From contig JAIRSN010000136.1 of assembly GCA_031255425.1 (NCBI GenBank), forward strand, positions 1 to 5,383: a DNA stretch of 5,383 bases, in the 5' to 3' direction. The notes below the pieces were generated by a model. That model had not been told where the DNA came from. It did not search any database and saw only the letters and a list, made by a program, of their open reading frames with translations. The stretch comes from Dysgonamonadaceae bacterium (GTDB taxonomy: Bacteria > Bacteroidota > Bacteroidia > Bacteroidales > Azobacteroidaceae). Positions within the stretch are counted from its first letter, which is position 1, and every line of letters starts with the position of its first letter. A program made the translations under genes and the position numbers. Positions 1 to 5,332 of this stretch are shown in pieces.

Positions 1-70
1 CAAAAAACAATCCTCCCGGAATACAATTCTTTTCTCTTTTCTTCGTTATATTGTTATTAATTCAACCTAT
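1..70. other. AT-rich upstream leader of porQ
   Basis: This short stretch before porQ is AT-rich, with a pyrimidine-rich run at about 28-44, and holds no gene. A Bacteroidota-type promoter could lie here: TATATTG near 47-53 resembles the -7 element TAnnTTTG but lacks one T, and I see no TTTG at the expected -33 distance. I do not call a promoter. There is no purine-rich Shine-Dalgarno sequence before the ATG at 71. Confidence 0.4.
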
Positions 71-1054
71 ATGCGTAGATTGTTCCTTGTACCGGTATTG
101 TTTTTCCTCGTATTTCCCGCTTGGACGCAAGAAGGAAATTCGGGTTTTGATTATCTTTTACTGCCCCATTCGGCTCGTGCCTCCGCGTTGGGCGGAACGA
201 ATGTTTCGATTGTCGAAAACGATGTTTCCCTTATCTACAACAATCCGGCTTTCCTCGGACCTGAGATGGACCGGACCCTGAACGCGAGTTACCTGTCGTA
301 TATTGCAGACATCGGAGTAGGAAATGTCGTCTTTGCCAAGTCGATCGGCGACAGGGGAGCATGGGGCGTCGGCGCTCTTTATGCACACTACGGCAAGATG
401 AAGGAGGTGACGGACGAAGATATTGCCTTGGGCGATTTAACGGCGAACGACATCTGTGCCGCTTTCTTTTTCTCCCACGACCTGACGGATAAAATCAGGG
501 GAGGAGCCACCGGGAAGTTCCTTTATTCCAATTATTACCACAACACGGCTATCGGCTTGGGGGTAGACCTGGGATTGAGTTATTACGACGAAGCGCATGA
601 CTTTTCGATCGGACTGGTCGGGAAGAATATCGGGAGGCAGGTCAAAGCGTACGAAGAAGAATTGGCGGCACTGCCGTGGGACATCCAACTGGGAATAAGC
701 AAGAGCCTGAATCATGCGCCGATTCGCTTTTCCGTAACAGGCGTTTACCTGAAGCAATGGCGGTTCGACAATCCGGACGGCACAAAAGACGCTTTCCTCA
801 AAACCCTCGGAAAACACCTTATCTTAGGAATCGACATTATCCCCTCCGATAACTTCTGGGTTGGTGTGGGATACAACCTGAAACGAAACATGGATATGCG
901 GTTGCAGGAAGGAAACAAGTTCGGCGGGTTTTCTATCGGCGCCGGGTTAAAAGTAAAATCGTTTGCCGTTTCCTGCGCGGTAGGGAAATACAACCTTTCG
1001 GCGACCTCTTTCCTGCTTAGCCTCTCCACTTCGTTCGCGGAAATGAAACTATAA
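71..1054 (+). CDS. porQ: Type IX secretion system outer-membrane protein PorQ (PorV/PorQ family)
   Basis: This 327-residue protein starts with a signal peptide (residues 1 to about 20: MRR, a hydrophobic core, then PAWTQ). Next come hallmarks of PorV/PorQ barrels: [17 protein letters not shown] (26-42), the [10 protein letters not shown] segment (53-62), and many alternating amphipathic strands up to the C-terminus. In Porphyromonas gingivalis, PorQ is an outer-membrane barrel of the T9SS that works with the surface protein PorZ in the PorU/V/Q/Z attachment complex, which modifies and anchors cargo after export. The length fits the family. The gene lies 5 nt before cmk; a porQ-cmk pair is, to my knowledge, also found in P. 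gingivalis, and this supports PorQ rather than PorV. The ATG at 71 is chosen because it gives a complete signal peptide. The overlapping +2-frame ORF at 51-281 and the minus-strand ORFs across the gene are shadows. Confidence 0.88.
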   Translation: MRRLFLVPVLFFLVFPAWTQEGNSGFDYLLLPHSARASALGGTNVSIVENDVSLIYNNPAFLGPEMDRTLNASYLSYIADIGVGNVVFAKSIGDRGAWGVGALYAHYGKMKEVTDEDIALGDLTANDICAAFFFSHDLTDKIRGGATGKFLYSNYYHNTAIGLGVDLGLSYYDEAHDFSIGLVGKNIGRQVKAYEEELAALPWDIQLGISKSLNHAPIRFSVTGVYLKQWRFDNPDGTKDAFLKTLGKHLILGIDIIPSDNFWVGVGYNLKRNMDMRLQEGNKFGGFSIGAGLKVKSFAVSCAVGKYNLSATSFLLSLSTSFAEMKL

Positions 1055-1059
1055 GCCTT

Positions 1060-1743
1060 ATGAAAAAGATTCTCATCGCTATCGACGGCTATTCGTCCTG
1101 TGGAAAAAGCACTATGGCAAAAACGCTTGCCAAACAAATCGGATATACGTATATCGACAGCGGAGCAATGTATCGCGCCGCTACCCTGTTCTGTTTGCAA
1201 AACAACCTTTTCGCAGGCGGCGAACTGAATGGCGAAGCGCTGAAAAAGCGCCTGCCCGACCTGCATATTTCTTTTGAGGAAAACAGGGAAACCGGACTGT
1301 CGGAGACTTTCCTGAACGGGGAAAACGTTGAAAGAAGAATCCGGAGCATGGAGATTGCAGCGAAAGTAAGCCCGGTGGCAGCCGTGGGGTTTGTCCGGGA
1401 AGAAATGGTGAAACAACAGCAGGCGATGGGCTTGGGCAAAGGCATTGTAATGGACGGCAGGGACATCGGAACCGTGGTCTTCCCGGACGCCGAATTGAAA
1501 ATCTTTGTCACCGCCTCCCCGGAGATCCGCGCACAGCGCCGTCTGGCAGAGTTAACCGCAAAAGGGGAAAAGACCACTTTCGAAGAGGTGCTTCACAACT
1601 TAACGGAGCGGGATTACATCGATTCCACCCGCAAAGACGGACCTTTGAGGCAAGCGGAAGACGCTGTTGTCTTAGATAATTCCGATTTAACGATAGCAGA
1701 GCAAAACCAATATCTGTTGAAACTGTTTAAGGAAAGAATTTAA
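1060..1743 (+). CDS. cmk: Cytidylate kinase, (d)CMP kinase
   Basis: This is a cytosolic 227-residue kinase, a normal length for bacterial Cmk. It transfers phosphate from ATP to CMP or dCMP to make the diphosphate in pyrimidine nucleotide salvage and recycling. Visible motifs are the P-loop GYSSCGKST (10-18), the nucleotide-binding turn [10 protein letters not shown] (31-40), DGRDIGT (132-138), the arginine-rich lid region around AQRRLAEL (158-165) and [13 protein letters not shown] (184-196), which matches the family RDxxDSxRxxxPL signature that contacts the CMP. All key residues appear intact. The gene follows porQ by 5 nt with no promoter space and should be co-transcribed with it. It is followed by a hairpin terminator at about 1793. 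Its housekeeping role has no obvious mechanistic link to T9SS; the pairing looks like conserved synteny. Confidence 0.95.
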   Translation: MKKILIAIDGYSSCGKSTMAKTLAKQIGYTYIDSGAMYRAATLFCLQNNLFAGGELNGEALKKRLPDLHISFEENRETGLSETFLNGENVERRIRSMEIAAKVSPVAAVGFVREEMVKQQQAMGLGKGIVMDGRDIGTVVFPDAELKIFVTASPEIRAQRRLAELTAKGEKTTFEEVLHNLTERDYIDSTRKDGPLRQAEDAVVLDNSDLTIAEQNQYLLKLFKERI

Positions 1744-1783
1744 GCAAGAACACTTGATTTACGCGGCTTTGTTCGCAGGACCC

Positions 1784-1805
1784 GAAAAAACACACCGGTT
1801 TTTTC
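1784..1805 (+). promoter_or_regulatory. Alternative hairpin overlapping the cmk terminator (possible antiterminator)
   Basis: GAAAAAAC (1784-1791) and GTTTTTTC (1798-1805) are a perfect 8-bp inverted repeat around the 6-nt loop ACACCG. This stem uses the loop of the terminator hairpin (1799-1805) plus base 1798, and its own loop holds the rest of the terminator's 5' arm, so the two structures exclude each other. That is the layout of an attenuator. The AT-rich stem is weak, and an A-tract before a terminator can also arise simply because the terminator works in both directions. Regulation is inference. Confidence 0.3.
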
Positions 1806-1836
1806 AATTCCGGTGCAACGTTTTTACTCTTTTTTT
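1793..1836 (+). terminator. Rho-independent terminator after porQ-cmk
   Basis: CACCGG (1793-1798) pairs with CCGGTG (1810-1815) across an 11-nt loop, followed by T-runs at 1821-1825 and 1830-1836. The first T-run begins 5 nt after the stem, which is less than ideal. On the minus strand the same stem is followed by TGTTTTTTC, so it could act in both directions. It lies 50 nt past the cmk stop and only about 15 nt before the sigma-factor start codon, so it separates the two transcription units or sits in the leader of the second. Confidence 0.6.
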
Positions 1837-1850
1837 CATCTATACTAAAA

Positions 1851-2396
1851 ATGGATAATGAAATGCTTGACCAGCAGCAATTAATTGCAGGTTGTAAACG
1901 CAAAGACACAGGGGCAAGAAAGCAGTTGTATGAGCGGTACGCTCCGACAATGTTGGGCATTTGTATCCGTTATGTGAATGAAAAAGAAACCGCCCGGGAT
2001 ATATTGCAAGAGGGATTTATTAAGGTTTATACAAAGATAGACAGTTATTCCGGAGCGGGTTCTTTCGAAGGCTGGATGAAACGGATATTCATTACCTCCG
2101 CCCTCGAACACCTGAGAGCAAGAAGTTCTTTTATAAACAATGTAAACCTGGATGATTATGGAGAGAAACTAAGTGATTTTGATGAAAGTATCGTAGAGAA
2201 TATTGCGGCGGAAGATATACTGCAATGCGTCAATGAACTTCCCGCAGGATTCCGGACCGTTTTCAACCTGTACGCTATCGAGGGGTATTCGCACGCCGAA
2301 ATAGCTCGCATGTTGAATATAAAAGAGAGTTCTTCCCGATCGCAACTGGCTCGTGCAAGGTATATGTTGCAAGCCAAAATACAAGAACTTTATTGA
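1851..2396 (+). CDS. ECF-family RNA polymerase sigma factor
   Basis: This is a 181-residue sigma-70-family protein of extracytoplasmic-function type, with regions 2 and 4 only. Region 2 spans about 27-91 (YERYAPTMLGICIRYV, then the -10-recognition helix around DILQEGFIKVYTKIDSY and SFEGWMKRIF). A variable acidic linker follows (about 92-120). Region 4 spans about 124-176 (LPAGFRTVFNLYAIEGYSHAEIARMLNI, helix-turn-helix with SSSRSQLARAR as the recognition helix). It directs RNA polymerase to a small regulon in response to an envelope signal. The next gene, 6 nt downstream, encodes an anti-sigma-like membrane protein, the expected partner. ATG 1851 is used; M5 is a possible alternative start. 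No Bacteroidota -33/-7 promoter is evident between the upstream terminator and the start. The regulon cannot be read from this window. Confidence 0.93.
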   Translation: MDNEMLDQQQLIAGCKRKDTGARKQLYERYAPTMLGICIRYVNEKETARDILQEGFIKVYTKIDSYSGAGSFEGWMKRIFITSALEHLRARSSFINNVNLDDYGEKLSDFDESIVENIAAEDILQCVNELPAGFRTVFNLYAIEGYSHAEIARMLNIKESSSRSQLARARYMLQAKIQELY

Positions 2397-2402
2397 TAGA
2401 AA

Positions 2403-3590
2403 ATGACTGAAAATAACAAGATAAAGAAAAACAAATTCGATGAAGCCGTCAAGAAGAAGTTAGCGGATTACGCGCTTCCGGTTGACAATCGTTCGTGGGA
2501 TGAAATTGAAACCCGTTTGAAAGCAAAGCGACAAACCCGTTGGATTTCGATTTCCGGAATTGCAGTAGCGGCTTCTATTGCAATTATATGGTTGATAATT
2601 CCAATTAACAAACAAATAATAAATCATGATATTACAGAAGCAGAACAACAACAGTTACCCCGTGATGAAGAGGGAATTGCAGAGAATGTATTGGAGGGAA
2701 AAAGCAATCTTGTTTCTCACCCTCCGGTTCGCCGGATTAAACCGGTTTTTGACCGGCAAGAAGCGAATGATGAAACTACAGCGGGCGCATATCTTCCCGG
2801 TTATCATGTAGCGGATCAGGTAGAAGCGCCGCCACCGGAGGAAGCGCCGGCGGTAAAAGAAGAAATACAGGCGCCGGTTTCCTTTCCCAAAAGAATGGAG
2901 GAAGATGTTTTTACGGCTTCACTTGCCCGGAACAAAAAACGGGTGAAAAGCATCGGCTTGCAGGTCGGTTCGGGTAATTATTTAGCCATGAACAACCGTC
3001 CGGTGTCTGTCCAGAGCTTGCGGTCCGACAGGGATAAACTGTTTTCATACACAGAGGGAAACGTTCCTTATAAGAAGTTTGACAAGGTGACTCATTTCCT
3101 GCCGCTTTCATTCGGATTGAACTTCAGGAAGGAAATAAACCGTTATTTCTCCATCGAAAGCGGTATCGTCTATACCTACCTGTACTCCAAATTCAAGGAC
3201 AATCTTCTGAAACAGGATGCCAAACAGGAACTTCACTACCTGGGGATTCCGCTCAATGGGGTCGTTTCGGTTTACGGAAACAAACATTCCCGGTGGAATA
3301 TATACGCTTCCGCAGGCGGGATGGTAGAAAAGGGGTTGTTCTCGTCCTTCGTTGAGAATCACATCGAGATACCCGGAGTGGAGAGCCATACGAACGCCTC
3401 CGACCGGATCGACGGGTTCCAGTGGTCGGTTCATGCAACGGTTGGCGTCGATTATAAAATAATAAAAAGCTACAGCTTTTATATTGAGCCGAATGTAAAT
3501 TATTATTTCAATAACAATCAACCCGTAAGCGCCCGGACGGAACATCCGCTGGTCTTCGGAATAAATGCCGGATTCAGGTATACTTGGTGA
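2403..3590 (+). CDS. Dual-membrane anti-sigma protein: cytoplasmic head, one TM helix, periplasmic linker, C-terminal outer-membrane beta-barrel (Dma-like)
   Basis: This 395-residue protein has no N-terminal signal peptide. Residues 1-45 are charged and hydrophilic, with FDEAVKKKLADYALPVDNRSW (12-32, in part) resembling the short anti-sigma head of Bacteroidota sigma-linked barrel proteins. Residues about 47-66 form one transmembrane helix (WISISGIAVAASIAIIWLII). Residues about 67-180 are polar and rich in Pro/Glu (for example EAPPPEEAPAVKEE), a likely unstructured periplasmic spacer. Residues about 183-395 show eight amphipathic strands, with the family-typical YLGIPL (279-284) and an aromatic C-terminal FRYTW, consistent with an OMP_b-brl_2-type barrel. 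The gene follows the ECF sigma gene by 6 nt, so it is probably its cognate anti-sigma factor. Such proteins have been described in Bacteroides as dual membrane-spanning anti-sigma factors; applying that here is inference from architecture. Generic annotation would be 'outer membrane beta-barrel protein'. Confidence 0.8.
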   Translation: MTENNKIKKNKFDEAVKKKLADYALPVDNRSWDEIETRLKAKRQTRWISISGIAVAASIAIIWLIIPINKQIINHDITEAEQQQLPRDEEGIAENVLEGKSNLVSHPPVRRIKPVFDRQEANDETTAGAYLPGYHVADQVEAPPPEEAPAVKEEIQAPVSFPKRMEEDVFTASLARNKKRVKSIGLQVGSGNYLAMNNRPVSVQSLRSDRDKLFSYTEGNVPYKKFDKVTHFLPLSFGLNFRKEINRYFSIESGIVYTYLYSKFKDNLLKQDAKQELHYLGIPLNGVVSVYGNKHSRWNIYASAGGMVEKGLFSSFVENHIEIPGVESHTNASDRIDGFQWSVHATVGVDYKIIKSYSFYIEPNVNYYFNNNQPVSARTEHPLVFGINAGFRYTW

Positions 3591-3611
3591 AAATGTAAAT
3601 ATTAGTTAGTA

Positions 3612-4847
3612 ATGAAAAAGATCGTTTCTTTATTTTTGCTTACCGGTTTGTTGACTGCCTGTGATTTTGATTCTACACGAATAATAACCTACACAGTCAA
3701 CGAACCGGTATTTATTTCCAGGGATGAATTTCGCGAATCGTTGAAAGTAACCAGCCGGAAACAGGATTTGACTGCGGTTGGTAAAATTTGTTTTTACAAC
3801 GGATTCCTGTATATTTCCGATCCGGGGAAAGGCATTCACATTATTGATAATACGAACCCTGCGAATCCTCAAGTTACCGGTTATATCGAACTGGTTGGGA
3901 ATTACGACCTGACGGTTCACGACGATCTCCTGTATGCGGACACATGGATAGACTTGGTGTGGTTCGACGTTTCGAACCCGTCCCGCCCGGTGTTGAAAGG
4001 GCGGATCGAGAACCTGTTTCCGGATGCATTTCCCGCTACCTTAAACGAGTATGGTTACGATTATGAATTGTGCCGTACCGGAATAGAAAAAGAAAGAATC
4101 GTGGTGGGATGGGAATTGAAAGAACGGGCACAAAGGGCTTCTCCATCCGGGAAATACCATACGGTCGTCCAGGAAGCGTCGAATACAATGCGGAATGCAA
4201 TCAACGGCTCGATGTCGCGCTTCGGCTTGTACGGCAAATACCTTTACGCCGTTGTCAACAACCGGATGAAGATTGTCGACTTATCGGACAATGCGCCCCG
4301 TCCGTCCGGCGATTTTTATGTTGGGAACGATGTAGAAACCATTTTCCCTTACGAAAACAAATTATTTATGGGAACGCCCACCGGATTGCTTATCTATTCG
4401 GTCGAAAACCCGCTTCAACCCGCCTTGCGTTCGCAGATAAGCCATGTATACGGTTGCGACCCGGTGGTAGTTGAAAACGACCTTGCCTATGTCACGGTTC
4501 ACGACGGCAATTTATGCGGACAAACTTCCAACGAACTGATCATTATTGATGTGAGCGATGTGGACAACCCGCAACCAGTCGTTTCTTACGAAATGCACCA
4601 TCCGAAAGGGTTGGGGATTGATCGCGGAACGCTGTTCGTATGCGACGACGGATTGAAAATATTCAAGAATACCGAACCTCAAACATTAATGTCCAATTTG
4701 TTGAAGCATTACAAAGGAATGGACGGATACGACGTGGTCTCTTACGATAATACGTTGATGATGATTTCCGGCAACGGACTGTACCAGTACGATTATTCCG
4801 ATTTAAATAATATCCGGAGAATAAGCACGATTCCGGTGAAAAGATAA
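3612..4847 (+). CDS. LVIVD-repeat beta-propeller lipoprotein
   Basis: This 411-residue protein begins with a lipoprotein signal: MKK, a hydrophobic core and lipobox LTAC, with lipidated Cys17. The next residues, DFDS, are acidic at +2 and +4, which weakly resembles Bacteroidota surface-export signals. The mature part holds about seven LVIVD-type repeats, the blades of a beta-propeller: GIHIIDNTNPANPQVTGYI (74-92), LVWFDVSNPSRPVLKGRI (115-132), MKIVDLSDNAPRPSG (219-233), GLLIYSVENPLQPALRSQI (258-276), LIIIDVSDVDNPQPVVSYE (309-327), GLKIFKN (347-353) and GLYQYDYSDLNNIRRIS (389-405). A longer insertion (about 133-203) separates blades 2 and 3. No catalytic motif is visible; a binding role is the safest reading. 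It lies 21 nt after the barrel/anti-sigma gene on the same strand, so it is probably the third gene of that operon. Its ligand is unknown. The 134-aa ORF at 4070-4474 in another frame is a shadow. Confidence 0.85.
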   Translation: MKKIVSLFLLTGLLTACDFDSTRIITYTVNEPVFISRDEFRESLKVTSRKQDLTAVGKICFYNGFLYISDPGKGIHIIDNTNPANPQVTGYIELVGNYDLTVHDDLLYADTWIDLVWFDVSNPSRPVLKGRIENLFPDAFPATLNEYGYDYELCRTGIEKERIVVGWELKERAQRASPSGKYHTVVQEASNTMRNAINGSMSRFGLYGKYLYAVVNNRMKIVDLSDNAPRPSGDFYVGNDVETIFPYENKLFMGTPTGLLIYSVENPLQPALRSQISHVYGCDPVVVENDLAYVTVHDGNLCGQTSNELIIIDVSDVDNPQPVVSYEMHHPKGLGIDRGTLFVCDDGLKIFKNTEPQTLMSNLLKHYKGMDGYDVVSYDNTLMMISGNGLYQYDYSDLNNIRRISTIPVKR

Positions 4848-4885
4848 GCGGCGCGAAAACAGGACAAACGCATTATAAAACAAGA

Positions 4886-4935
4886 GCGACTGCGCCATAG
4901 GGCGACTGCTTCCCCAAAAAAATAAAAGCGGCTGC
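4886..4935 (+). repeat. Left arm of a 50-nt imperfect inverted repeat
   Basis: The reverse complement of this segment aligns with 5144-5193 over its full 50 nt at roughly 80% identity with one small gap. The best-conserved blocks are GCAG.GGCTTTT-type, GGGAAGCAGT and CCTATG, read in the orientation of the right arm. The arm begins 38 nt after the lipoprotein stop and overlaps the minus-strand terminator-like hairpin. The arms bracket five repeat units and are about 208 nt apart. No target-site duplication is evident outside the arms. Confidence 0.65.
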
Positions 4936-4940
4936 GCCGC
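4917..4940 (-). terminator. Minus-strand intrinsic terminator (copy 1)
   Basis: Read on the minus strand, GCGGC-GCA-GCCGC forms a 5-bp all-GC stem with a 3-nt loop, followed at once by TTTTATTTTTT. This is a compact canonical terminator for transcripts coming from the right. It lies beyond copy 2 (5209-5231) for such transcripts. The same bases are the first 24 nt of a 37-nt duplicated block. Confidence 0.5.
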
Positions 4941-4953
4941 CGGGAGCCCCGCA
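4917..4953 (+). repeat. 37-nt direct repeat, copy 1
   Basis: This block matches 5209-5245 at 35 of 37 positions (differences at 4928 and 4933). It consists of an A-rich run, a small GC hairpin and the 20-nt identical end GCGCCGCCGGGAGCCCCGCA (4934-4953), which is also the start of repeat unit 1. The two copies are 292 nt apart, one at each side of the array. Confidence 0.75.
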
Positions 4954-5145
4954 AGTCACTTGCACTACCCCAAACACGCTTGCGGGAGTCCCGCAAGTCA
5001 CTTGCACTACCCTAAACACGGTTGCGGGAGCCCCGCAAGTCACTTGCACTACCAATTCTTATTTGCGGGAGCCCCGCAACGTACTTTTTAATAGTATTCT
5101 TACTTGCGGGAGCCCCGCAAATGACATTTTGATAAATAGCAATGC
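4939..5145 (+). repeat. Tandem array of five 41-42-nt palindromic repeat units
   Basis: Units start at 4939, 4981, 5023, 5064 and 5105, judged by the shared CGGGAG at 4941, 4983, 5025, 5066 and 5107 (steps of 42, 42, 41, 41). Units 1 and 2 match at 37 of 42 positions; unit 3 shares the first 31 nt; units 4 and 5 keep only the palindromic core. Units 3-5 have the exact core TTGCGGGAGCCCCGCAA, a 7-bp stem with loop AGC; unit 2 has T for the third loop base, which lets the arms pair to a single central base over 4979-4997. Units 1-3 add a second palindrome, GCAAGTCACTTGC, overlapping the first by GCAA, then ACTACC. Unit 6 lies apart at 5231, CGGGAG at 5233, exactly 126 nt after unit 5. The decreasing similarity suggests decay or degeneration rightward. 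Confidence 0.85.
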
Positions 5146-5193
5146 AGCGGCTTTTGTTTTTTTTGGGAAGCAGTGTTCCTATGCGCAGCCGAT
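5144..5193 (-). repeat. Right arm of a 50-nt imperfect inverted repeat
   Basis: This is the inverted partner of 4886-4935. It retains the T-tract (5151-5164) and the GGGAAGCAGT block but not the GC hairpin that makes the left arm a terminator, so as a plus-strand terminator it looks broken. Its right end GCGCAGCCGAT (5183-5193) also forms an 11-nt inverted repeat, one mismatch, with ATCGGCAGCGC at 5219-5229. Confidence 0.65.
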
Positions 5194-5208
5194 ATGCCGC
5201 GCCTCTTT

Positions 5209-5231
5209 AAAAAATAAAATCGGCAGCGCCG
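5209..5231 (-). terminator. Minus-strand intrinsic terminator-like hairpin (copy 2)
   Basis: Read on the minus strand, CGGC-GCT-GCCG is a 4-bp GC stem with a 3-nt loop, followed by ATTTTATTTTTT. It is weaker than copy 1 because a base change at 5220 removes the fifth pair. It lies about 100 nt past the possible stop codon of the minus-strand gene at the window edge, so it is placed to end that transcript. Confidence 0.4.
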
Positions 5232-5245
5232 CCGGGAGCCCCGCA
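5209..5245 (+). repeat. 37-nt direct repeat, copy 2, including repeat unit 6
   Basis: This is the second copy of the block at 4917-4953, identical over the last 20 nt (5226-5245). The following ACAAGACATTTTTATAAA resembles the sequence after unit 5's core (ATGACATTTTGATAAA), so this copy combines the left half of unit 1 with the right half of unit 5. Confidence 0.75.
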
Positions 5246-5332
5246 CAAGACATTTTTATAAACACCTTTTTTGCAGAAAGTCCCGAAAACAAAAAAATAA
5301 ATTGAATTACGTATTAAATTGAGTTATTCCCA

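Larger units (their letters stand above)
4848..5332. other. Repeat-rich intergenic region without a convincing gene
   Basis: This stretch of about 485 bases separates the lipoprotein gene from a possible minus-strand gene at the right edge. Bases 4848-4885 and 5246-5332 show nothing I can assign; the latter is AT-rich. In between lie a 41-42-nt direct-repeat array, a 50-nt imperfect inverted repeat around it, and two near-identical terminator-like copies, each listed separately. Open frames crossing it on both strands (for example 4873-5055 minus and 5063-5305 plus) are products of the repeats and of the 42-nt spacing, which keeps frame. I see no clear plus-strand terminator directly after the lipoprotein gene. 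Confidence 0.7.

Noticed and set aside
47..53. Bacteroidota -7 promoter element before porQ (TATATTG)
   Set aside because: It lacks one T of TAnnTTTG and no TTTG lies at the usual -33 spacing, so the match is no better than chance in AT-rich DNA.
745..1416. 223-residue minus-strand ORF across the porQ-cmk junction
   Set aside because: Both plus-strand genes beneath it have clear family motifs over their whole length; the minus frame shows no domain or signal and is a shadow.
1825..1833. -7-like TACTCTTTT before the sigma-factor gene
   Set aside because: It lacks the final G and a -33 element, and the T-run is better explained as the tail of the terminator.
4979..5053. Integron attC-like sites
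   Set aside because: The palindromes lack the RYYYAAC/GTTRRRY core sites and the extrahelical-base layout of attC, and no gene cassettes lie between the units.
4873..5055. Minus-strand protein with VVQVTCGAP-type repeats, and the partly overlapping minus frame at 4793-4996
   Set aside because: The repeated peptide is just the 42-nt DNA repeat read in frame (42 is divisible by 3). The frames cross two inverted repeats, and neither has a recognisable domain.
4939..5120. CRISPR array
   Set aside because: The repeats are palindromic across their whole core, become less alike along the array, and the intervals between conserved parts are only about 11-25 nt and partly similar to each other. Unique spacers of uniform 30-40 nt and cas genes are absent.
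5063..5305. Plus-strand 80-residue ORF over the right half of the array
   Set aside because: It shares AAAFxFxGKQ with the minus-strand ORF at 4873-5055 only because both read arms of the same inverted repeat. It resembles no protein I know and uses repeat DNA throughout.
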